Assembly (NCBI GenBank): GCA_027972325.1
Contig: JAPMOS010000048.1
Location: 1-27,500 of the forward strand
Reading direction: 5' to 3'
Length of the DNA stretch: 27,500 bases
Source: Paratrimastix pyriformis
Lineage: Eukaryota; Preaxostyla; Paratrimastigidae
Shown here: positions 11,441-27,500 of the stretch, one piece after another
How the letters are laid out: each line of letters opens with the position of its first letter
Position numbering within the stretch: position 1 is the stretch's first letter
Notes under the pieces: model-generated
Database searches by the model: none
What the model saw: only the letters and a program-made list of their open reading frames with translations
Told to the model about the DNA's origin: nothing
Program-made: the position numbers and the translations under genes

Positions 11441-11607
11441 AGGGAATGATTGAGCCACGCCCTGCAGGACTACACTGCGGGGTGCAACGTACGAAACTTC
11501 TACAACCAATCATACGAGTACGCTTATATTAGGCTTCTCACCCACCCGCCTTCCTCGTGCGCCTTGTTTCTCCTCTCGCAAGAACACGCTCTTGGCCCCT
11601 TTCTCGT

Positions 11608-11868
11608 TGTGCCACTTGCCCTCGACTTCGCCGCCTCGTTGTGCCACTTGCTCCCAAGCGTTCCCGGGCCCCTATCTCCGTGTGCCACTTGCCTCTTCTC
11701 TTTCGCGCGTGTGCCACTTGCTTCCCAAATGTCCCAGGGTACCCTCCCACGTTACGCCGGGGTTGTGCCACTTGCCTAAAAGCAACTGGCACACTTGCGA
11801 AAAGTGCCAGTTCCAGGTGCCCCGGATAGCGTGGGGTCTCGGACGTTACGCCGGGGTGTGCCACTTGC
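11608..11868 (+). repeat. Six perfect copies of TGTGCCACTTGC around a palindrome
   Basis: The 12-mer TGTGCCACTTGC occurs without mismatch at 11608-11619, 11640-11651, 11681-11692, 11710-11721, 11764-11775 and 11857-11868. Spacing is irregular (29 to 93 bases). Between the last two lies a 9-bp palindrome, AACTGGCAC (11784-11792) and GTGCCAGTT (11804-11812), with an 11-nt loop. The last two copies share a longer leader, ACGTTACGCCGGGG. Conserved words with variable spacers look like protein-binding sites more than a tandem satellite. Confidence 0.8.
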
Positions 11869-12063
11869 TATTCCTTCAGGTGCCCTGACTAATATATATC
11901 TAGAGGATTCTTGTCTTTGCGCAATTTCGGAATTCCCGATTCTGCTGCTTTTCCAAACGGGCGGGGGCTTTCCTGGGTTCGGCAATGATTGGGGCAACTG
12001 CGGCGCTGCGGCGGTTGGATGGCTGACCCGCTCGCGAGAGATCGCGCGCTACGCGCGGGCCAA
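11869..12063. other. Non-coding stretch with TA-rich box
   Basis: Nothing recognised apart from TAATATATATC at about 11,890. An open frame on the plus strand is long but low in complexity further right and has no recognisable domain. Confidence 0.4.
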
Positions 12064-12138
12064 CGGAAACCGCAAAATATTCCGGCAAACGGAAACTGCA
12101 AAATATTCCGGCAAACGAAACTGCAAAATATTCCGACC
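12064..12138 (+). repeat. 26-bp tandem repeat, three copies
   Basis: Three head-to-tail copies of a 26-mer with core GCAAAATATTCCG: 12064-12089, 12090-12115 and a slightly shorter third copy to about 12138. It abuts the (CCAA)n tract at the 3' side of the LINE, so it may be target-site sequence or part of an older repeat. Confidence 0.85.
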
Positions 12139-12140
12139 AG

Positions 12141-12225
12141 CCAACCAACCAACCAACCAACCAACCAACCAACCAACCAACCAACCAACCAACCAACCAA
12201 CCAACCCACCCACCCACCCACCACC
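12141..12225 (+). repeat. (CCAA)16 followed by (CCCA)n; likely 3' tail of the LINE
   Basis: Sixteen perfect CCAA units (12141-12204) pass into CCCA units to about 12225. On the minus strand, the LINE's coding strand, this is (TGGG)n then (TTGG)n directly after the element's 3' end. Several LINEs end in a short tandem repeat in place of poly(A), so this is best read as the retrotransposon tail. Confidence 0.7.
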
Positions 12226-12442
12226 TATCAACCTAACCACGGCTTTAAAACTGCGCAATCACAAGCTTCCCCCCGTCCCCCTAGGTCCTATACCAACCTT
12301 CTCATTCCAATTAACCACTCGGCCATCATGTTCCACCACCACTACATCGGAATGCTCTACTCTTCCTCCCCTCCGACCAATTCCTCCCATATCCTCCGAC
12401 CAATCTCCGCATCAAGGGAGAAATCCACATTCAGACACGCCA

Positions 12443-13002
12443 TCATATCATAGTCCATTTCAAATTGAGCCAAACTATCAAATCGAGCACCAAAAACATA
12501 TCACTACGATTCTCTGTACAGAATTCACTAAAGGACATATCCACGCTCACAGGGTGACTAAGAGCATCATATTCAACGAAAAGACTTCCGCACATATCGA
12601 CGAAAAGTCCCATGGTATCACACTCCCCACCATTCCATCTTCTCCATGCCGACCAACCAATCGGCAAACTTCATTTCTCAGTTCAACCATTAACTCAGCC
12701 CAGCTACTCCAGAGTAATTTCCGTCGGCACCTCTCATATAATAGCCAGATGCACTCCTGGGAAATTGTGCCTCCGTTCCCCAGCACTACCAAGCCATTCT
12801 TTCTCAGCCCACCCACCCCTTCGGGCACCTCTAGATATTCAGGACACATCACCAGCATCTGAGACTGTCCTTCCACCCACCTCGCCAATTTCTCAATGAC
12901 CGCTTCACTTTCAATCTCCCGGACCATCTCCTCCAAATCCCACGCACCCTTAAGCACCCATAAACTGCATGTTCCAATGTGTCTTTCAGACCACAAGTAC
13001 AC
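12443..13002 (-). pseudogene. C-terminal and 3' part of the LINE, no recognised domain
   Basis: Open minus-strand stretches continue past RNase H with no clear family. Scattered Cys and His residues (for example WSERHIGTCSLW) might be remnants of the Cys/His region found after RNase H in related LINEs. This part is too decayed to decide. Confidence 0.4.
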
Positions 13003-13003
13003 A

Positions 13004-13760
13004 TCAACTCCTCCCCACCGAAGAATTGCCTTTGTTTTCCTTAGTCATAATCCTTTGGAAATAAGCTGCGAAAAGCCACCCAGCCGAGCATTCTCTACAA
13101 AACCGAGAGCAGTTCATCTCGGCATTTCCTGACTTATCATTTATCAAAACAGCATTCCTCGTCTTCATTCCCAGCCCTCTAGCTTTCTCCAATTCTGCCA
13201 CCCTCGCCAATCTTGTCTTATAGTCACCTTGTACTCTTTCGCCACTTGGACCGATCAGCATAACACCCAATTCCATACTGCAGTCTTCAACTTTCTCAGA
13301 TTTATTTGCCTCACCAGCTTCAGAGTCCGCCATATTATTCCCTCGAATATCCACTGCATCTCCAGTTTGATGACCCTTTACCCATACCATTTCAATTTTC
13401 CCCACATAATTATCCACAACCTTTTTCAGTCGAACAAGTACACTCCCATTCTTTTTATCCCCAATTCCCCAACGACATTCTATCCTTCCTAACCTTCTGA
13501 ACCCAAGAAATCGCATACCTCGAATCAGTAGTAATTTGGACATCACCCCACCCGCCATCTCCAGCGCTCTTACAACCGCATAAAGCTCCGCTTCGTTATT
13601 GGTTTGATTTAGCCACGGCGATCGTTTTGCCTCCTTCTTCACAAACTTGCCATCTATATTTTCAATCACCGCATATGAACCTCTCACCATTTTCCTTCTC
13701 TACATGAAGATCCATCCGTGAAGAAGTGGGATTTTCCTATCCTACCCAAATTACACGCCC
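13004..13760 (-). pseudogene. LINE RNase H domain, frameshifted
   Basis: An RNase H fold signature downstream of the RT on the same strand: FFTDGSS with the first catalytic Asp (about 13,710), NNEAELYAVVRAL with the catalytic Glu (about 13,590), TTDSRYA with the third acid (about 13,530, in another frame), WVKGHQ (about 13,375) and NNMADSEA with the last Asp (about 13,335). The third motif being out of frame shows local frameshifts. RNase H removes the RNA strand from the RNA-DNA hybrid during LINE copying. Confidence 0.8.
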
Positions 13761-14278
13761 TTTGGCGCTCCTCCTGCACTCCCACCCCATTCTCCACGAC
13801 CTTCATCACAAGTGCATATTCTTTCTTCAGTCTTTTCAACACCTTCGAGTATCCTGGCATACAAGTCTTTTCAGCAGCTCCGTGTACCACCGAGGAACAT
13901 TCCCCTTTACTCCCACCAGATTTAGTTGTCAGTGATCTCAATAATTTACCATCCCTCGTGGCTAAATCGCTTAATCTCGTCCATCCTTCCCCAAACATTC
14001 TCTTTCTTTGACCCCTCGGTATCGTGATCAAGTCCCCAAATCCTGATCATTCTCATAGGCGCTACCTTCCTCCCATCTCCCAACTTCCATCCGTACTCCT
14101 TGTCTACTAAAAGCACCCAAGGTTCGCTCTATAAAAGATGGCCACCCCTCGGGACCATCGCTCCGGGTCATTAAACAAGCAAGAGGTTGTATTCTCCTCT
14201 CTTCTCATCCCTCGCCTCCATCAGAATCTTCCCTCAATTCGATCATCATCTACAACTCTTTTGCCGTCTGCAACACCA

Positions 14279-15714
14279 CTATCTGATCATGCACATCCGT
14301 TGGTTTTTCACACCCAAACCGCCATTCTCCTTCATCACATAAACCACGTCAACAGGGTCCGACTTTTTCAAACGATTTCCTAATGCCTCCCTAATCTTCC
14401 TCGAGTACAACTTCTCCATCTCATCCAACTCAACCTTCCTGAGAGGCATGCTCCGAGCTATATATTGCAAACACGGCGTCACGCATTCGTTAATCACTTT
14501 TCCAATTCCTGCATCGGAAAGTATGCTTCGCCAATTCGAGTTAGCTTCTGCGCCAATTTCTCATAGAGCTTCCTAAAATTCACTTTCATGTGCAATTCTT
14601 CATCGATCCAAATCCCGAGATACCTGATCCCTTCTCCCTTCGCCTTACATTTCACTTCCTCTCCCATAATTATGATCCCCGACTTATCATCATCATTTGT
14701 CATATAGTCTGACTTCTTAAAATTAATATCCATATACGCTTCTCGTATCATCCCAACCACCTCACTCCCAATTCTTATCAGCTCTTCCTTTGATTCAGTG
14801 ATAATAATAATATCATCAGCAAACGCTTGAATCAACACTTCTCGAAGGCTTGCCAGAGTATATCCCTTCCATGAACCCTCCTCAGGATTGTTTCCATAAA
14901 TGTGACAAACAACAAACATGACAGCGGGTCTCCTGACTGATTCCCCTTTGGACCTCATAGGGTTCAGTGAGCCCAAAAGATGTAATTACACGAGCCTTCC
15001 TACCTTTATATAAATCCCTCACGTATTCGATGAAGCTTCTCTCCAATCCCAACTCAACCATTCCCCTTTCCAACGCTGCGAAATCAACCGTATCATAAGC
15101 CTTCGATATATCCAGTCCAAGCATATACCATTTCTTCCCACGCATTTTCGCATCCTCAATCACGCGGATCAGGTTTAAAATGGGGACCTCAATGTGTCTC
15201 CCTCTGAGAATGCAAACTGCTTTTCTTCGAAAACCTTATCCCCATGACTCCTTTCCACCTCAGCAATTCTCTCCTGGAATCGATTAGCCAGAATACACTG
15301 AAGAATTTTCAACGTTACCGAAATAAGGGTAATCGGCCGCCGATTGGTCGGGTCACCAGGATGAACTTCCACCGACTTCATGATCATATGAACATTACTT
15401 TGCTTCATATAATCTGGAACCCTTCTCTCACACAGAATCCTATTATATTCCTTAAGCATCCATTCAAAGACCTCATCCGGGCAAACCTTAACAATTTCTG
15501 CCACCACCTCATCTGGTCCCGCAGCTTTGCCCGACTTCAAGTGCCGAATCACACTCATCAGTTCTTCCATCTCGATTGGCTTCATAATTCCATCAATTCT
15601 CTCCTGATACTCCTCTATGGGGCACATTTCATCATTACCTCTTTTCTTGGCCAGGTTCTCCATAAACAACCTAAATCCTTCCTTAACTTCACCAGGGTCC
15701 ACCGTTATCCTCAT
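14279..15714 (-). pseudogene. LINE reverse transcriptase, frameshifted
   Basis: Motifs in order on the minus strand: GKAAGPDEV (RT1, about 15,530), NRRPITLISVTLKIL (RT2, about 15,340), LDISKAYDTVD (motif A, about 15,110), a damaged motif B (about 14,930), AFADDIIII (motif C with the catalytic FADD, about 14,825), and a thumb region to about 14,280. Frameshifts lie between RT2 and motif A (about 15,195-15,215) and in motif B. In motif B the reading QE-TRCH is one base short of the usual QGDPLS. A further stop or shift lies at about 14,495. The palm catalytic aspartates survive, but the copy cannot make a full-length enzyme. Confidence 0.85.
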
Positions 15715-16013
15715 TTTCCCGCCCTCCCTCTCTCCATAAAAGATGCCACGGAGATTTCAACATTTCATCTTGGAACACCGTTCGATAAAAGTGCCTCCTC
15801 CTCCCAGACAAGACCTGCCGAATATTATATTCCCGGCTATCCTCCTTTTCTGTCGAAATTCCTGAATCGTCTTCTTCGCCACCCCTTCACTCGCACAGTC
15901 AATCAGTCCATTTTACCCTTGAAAGAACTTCAATCTGTCCCCCGTCTCCTCCTTGATACCTCCAGGTCTCCTCATTTTGATTTCGGTATTCTGGATTTTC
16001 CGGTAAATTTTCC

Positions 16014-16360
16014 TCCACCCCCTCCCTCCTCTCCTCCCTCCTCCTCCTCCTCCCTCCTCCTCCTCCTCCTCCTCCTCCTCCTCCTCCCTCCTCCTCCTCC
16101 TCCTCCTCCTCCTCCCTCCTCCTCCCCCTCCCTCCCTCCCCAACCGAATGGGCGTCGCAACTGCTGCCTTCAGGAGGAAATTCGCAACCAGTGAGGCTGC
16201 ACGAAAGTCAAAGATGGAGAAGAAGAAGAAGAAGAAGAAGAAGAAGAAGAAGAAGAAGAAGAAGAAGAAGAAGAAGAAGAAGAAGAAGAAGAAGAAGAAG
16301 AAGAAGAAGAAGAAGATGATGATGATGCTGATGATGATGATGATCGGATGATGAAATGAT
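16014..16360 (+). repeat. Triplet-repeat block: (CCT)n, (GAA)n, (GAT)n
   Basis: Pyrimidine (CCT/TCC)n from about 16,018 to 16,139, then about 75 bases of ordinary sequence, then (GAA)n at about 16,219-16,315 and (GAT)n to about 16,345. The long open frames through it are repeat artefacts. It separates the LINE from the 3' end of the exporter gene. Confidence 0.95.
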
Positions 16361-16568
16361 TGAGCAAAAAACAAAAAAAAAAACCATGACGACCCCCGAT
16401 GTGTGGGAGGGAGGGAGGGGAGGGAGGAGAGCAGGTCCCGGAGAGGCGAAACCCAGCAGGAACGCCCCGGGCCTCAGAAAACAGTGTGGGGACGCAATTC
16501 ACGGGGTGGATGGGTGGGCTGGGGGGAGGAGTGTATCCCAGATCATACCGCACATTGATCGTTTTCGC

Positions 16569-25458
<8,890 letters not shown>

Positions 25459-25744
25459 CCGAAAAGTCCACAAATTGAGGGACGAGCCAACCGCACCAAG
25501 GGTGAGATAGACTGCTGCCGGTTCTTTCTTTTCTTTCTCGTGTTAGTGCAGCCTCGTGGGGTTCGTTGCGACGACACGAGATGAAAACAGAGAAGCAGGA
25601 GTCCTTATAGTACACGAAAAAGCAGAGGGAAGGAGAGAAAGCCGAACCTGGCATTGGTTCGGCGAGAAAACAAGAGGAGAGGCAATATAAAAGAAGCAAC
25701 CCATCGAAAAACGAAGCTTTCGGCCTCGGGTCAAGAAACCTAAA
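25459..25744. other. Intergenic gap with presumed exporter promoter
   Basis: 286 bases between the stop of the next gene and the exporter ATG, both on the minus strand. A TA-rich ATATAAAAG lies near 25,686 on the plus strand only. No clear minus-strand TATA box was found. Confidence 0.5.
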
Positions 25745-26917
25745 TCATTCAGAGCTCACCGCCCCTGGAATCACCATCAACTGCGCGGTCTGGAGTTGAG
25801 GACTCTCCATGACATTCTCAATTGGAACCCCCTCTCCCGGGTCCTCCTCCCCAATGGCATCAGGGCACGCGGCAGCCGTGACGGGGGCACAGGGAAACCC
25901 CGTAAACCCAGACTCGGTCAGGGCCAGGCGAGATGCGAGTCCCGCCAGGGACAAGGATGACACAGTCGACGCACTCCGGGAGAGGGACGCCGTGGTGGTG
26001 GTCGAGGGAGGGGGCGGGGTGGCGGTGGTCCAGTCTCCAGTGCCCAGGTTGAACCGGGTGGAGAACCGGAAGGAGCGGGTCGCGAGGCGTGGTGATGGCG
26101 GGGTGACTAACCCCGAGGAGAGCTGCGCTGCGGTGACCCCGATCTGGGCCAGGCGGGGCGAGGAGGCCGAAGTCGGAGGCAGTTCGGTGGCGGCCGAGGG
26201 CAGAGGCGGGATGACGACAGCTGGAACGGGCGCAGCAGCAGCAGCATCAGTGGGCAGCTGCGGGTGCGGCACAGGAGCGGCGGGTGCGAAGACGGCATCA
26301 CTCGGCTCATCAGCCGGAAGGGTCTCAACCGCCGGGGGAAGGACGACAATGGGCACTCCAGGGGTGAGATCCTCCGCAGCCGCGGGGGCAATAGCGACGC
26401 CGAGGGCTGGGGCACCATCCACCGTGCCCACGGGGGGCGGTGCTGTCACCTCATCTCCGTGGCTCGTCAGGAGGGTACCATCCGCCATGTTCAGGGAGGG
26501 CATATTCACCAGGGTACCATCCACCTCTGGGGTACCATCCACCTCCGGGGTACCACCCACCTCCGGGGTACCACCCACCTCCGGAGTACCACCCACCATC
26601 TCGGTGTGTGGGGGGATATTCCCCGGGGTCCCATCCGCCATATTCTCCAGGGTACCATCCACCATCTCCAGGTGGGGCGTATTCCCCGGGGTACCATCCG
26701 CTATGATCTCCGTGGGGGTGATCCCGGTCATATCCACCACCACGGGTGGCGTCCCGGACAGCTGCCGGATGCGCTGCAGCAGGGTGAAGGTGAGCGGGGC
26801 CAGCTGGGCCGAGGTGGACGGGCTGGTGGCCGGGGCGGGGGCGAGCGGGGCGGGCGCTGGTTTGGGTGTGGGGGTGGCCAGAGGGATGCAGGAGGGGAAG
26901 GAGGGGAATGAGTCCAT
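25745..26917 (-). CDS. Pro/Thr/Ala-rich protein with GGTPEV repeats, possibly partial
   Basis: The minus-strand frame is open from beyond the right edge to a TGA at 25,745. The last ATG before the unique part is at 26,917, giving 390 residues, but the start may lie in another exon off the window. Residues about 60-140 carry short repeats (ADGTPGN..., VDGTPEV and GGTPEV four to five times). The rest is Pro/Ala/Thr-rich and probably disordered. No domain recognised. The opposite strand is also open here, a side effect of high GC, so strand and coding status are uncertain. The gene would end 286 bases before the exporter start. Confidence 0.45.
   Translation of the reverse strand: MDSFPSFPSCIPLATPTPKPAPAPLAPAPATSPSTSAQLAPLTFTLLQRIRQLSGTPPVVVDMTGITPTEIIADGTPGNTPHLEMVDGTLENMADGTPGNIPPHTEMVGGTPEVGGTPEVGGTPEVDGTPEVDGTLVNMPSLNMADGTLLTSHGDEVTAPPPVGTVDGAPALGVAIAPAAAEDLTPGVPIVVLPPAVETLPADEPSDAVFAPAAPVPHPQLPTDAAAAAPVPAVVIPPLPSAATELPPTSASSPRLAQIGVTAAQLSSGLVTPPSPRLATRSFRFSTRFNLGTGDWTTATPPPPSTTTTASLSRSASTVSSLSLAGLASRLALTESGFTGFPCAPVTAAACPDAIGEEDPGEGVPIENVMESPQLQTAQLMVIPGAVSSE
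26528..26600 (-). repeat. 18-bp repeat encoding [12 protein letters not shown]
   Basis: Four to five tandem 18-bp units with core GGTACCACCCACCTCC on the plus strand, variable at a few positions, in frame with the minus-strand ORF. Confidence 0.75.
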
Positions 26918-26929
26918 GAGCGAGCAGAA

Positions 26930-27500
26930 ACAGAGACACACAGCACACAGACACAGAAACAGAGACACAGACATAGAAACAGAGACACACAGACAGAAAC
27001 AGAGACACAGACATAGAAACAGAGACACACAGACACAGAAACAGAGACACACAGACACAGAAACAGAGACACAGATATAGAAACAGAGACACACAGACAC
27101 AGAAACAGAGACACACAGACACAGAAACAGAGACACACAGACACAGAAACAGAGACACACAGACACAGAAACAGAGACACACAGACACAGAAACAGAGAC
27201 ACACAGACACAGAAACAGAGACACAGATATAGAAACAGAGACACACAGACACAGAAACAGAGACACACAGACACAGAAACAGAGACACACAGACACAGAA
27301 ACAGAGACACACAGACATAGAAACAGAGACACACAGACACAGAAACAGAGACACACAGACACAGAAACAGAGACACACAGACATAGAAACAGAGACACAC
27401 AGACACAGAAACAGAGACACACAGACACAGAAACAGAGACACAGACATAGAAACAGAGACACAGACATAGAAACAGAGACACACAGACACAGAAACAGAC
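26930..27500 (+). repeat. Minisatellite with about 20-bp unit, running off the window
   Basis: About 28 units of AGACACACAGACACAGAAAC and variants (ACATAG, ATATAG) fill the right edge. Open frames through it are Cys/Val/Ser-rich artefacts. It contains many ACAGAC words, the complement of a GTCTGT donor. Confidence 0.95.

Larger units (their letters stand above)
12226..15990 (-). mobile_element. LINE retrotransposon, 5'-truncated, RT plus RNase H
   Basis: The minus strand encodes a non-LTR reverse transcriptase followed by an RNase H domain, then about 780 bases with no recognised domain, ending at a short tandem repeat tail. No apurinic endonuclease or ORF1 is found before the 5' limit at about 15,990, where triplet repeats begin, so the copy is 5'-truncated as usual for target-primed insertion. 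RT followed by RNase H is typical of the I/Tad-like group of LINEs; I cannot place it more finely. AT content is higher than in the flanking genes. No target-site duplication could be fixed because both ends run into simple repeats. Confidence 0.85.

Noticed and set aside
11795-12862. 355-residue plus-strand ORF
   Set aside because: It crosses the 26-bp repeat, the (CCAA)n tract and the antisense of the LINE, so it is a chance frame.
15244-16194. 316-residue plus-strand ORF
   Set aside because: Antisense of the LINE reverse transcriptase followed by (CCT)n.
25745-25760. GTGAGC near the end of the Pro-rich ORF as a splice donor into the exporter gene
   Set aside because: It matches the usual eukaryotic donor, but the exporter uses GTCYGY throughout. 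Its SPX N-terminus is fully supplied by the exon starting at 25,458, and the ORF simply ends at TGA 25,745.
25809-27080. 423-residue plus-strand ORF
   Set aside because: Mirror of the minus-strand ORF in GC-rich DNA. Its composition is poorer (long Gly/Arg/Val runs) and it runs into the minisatellite. It cannot be fully excluded.

Overview
The window reads as nuclear DNA of an intron-rich, GC-rich unicellular eukaryote that I cannot name. Grounds: a multi-exon phosphate-exporter gene with GT...AG introns, eukaryotic tRNA genes without encoded CCA and followed by oligo-T, a LINE, and very dense simple repeats. All calls come from reading the sequence; no database was searched.

Layout. (1) About 1-10,020, plus strand: a decayed virus-like DNA element. 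It carries a tyrosine recombinase, a family-B DNA polymerase, a herpesvirus UL52-like primase region and a UL9/OBP-like superfamily-2 helicase, with unrecognised small genes before and after. It is broken many times and is treated as a fossil. (2) 10,024-12,225: little coding. One small ORF follows a TATA box. Then come six perfect copies of a 12-mer around a palindrome, a 26-bp tandem repeat and a (CCAA)16 tract. (3) About 12,226-15,990, minus strand: a 5'-truncated, frameshifted LINE with reverse transcriptase and RNase H. (4) 16,014-16,360: long triplet repeats.

(5) 16,569-25,458, minus strand: the main gene of the window, an 18-exon gene for an SPX-EXS (XPR1/SYG1/PHO1 family) phosphate exporter of 821 residues. 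The exon model joins without a frame error. Two things stand out. Its 17 introns share an unusual 5' splice site, GTCYGY (16 of 17, the other GTTCGT), in place of GTRAGT. Four of its introns hold five tRNA genes (Asp, Asn, Gln, Val, Thr), three in sense and two antisense. In two cases the oligo-T stretch behind the tRNA lies in the pyrimidine tract of the next 3' splice site. Several introns also hold duplicated exon edges next to microsatellites.

(6) 25,745 to the right edge, minus strand: a Pro/Thr-rich ORF with a GGTPEV-type repeat and a roughly 20-bp minisatellite that runs off the window.

The exporter reads cleanly over 2.5 kb of exon, which argues that the broken frames in the element and the LINE are real decay and not general sequencing error.
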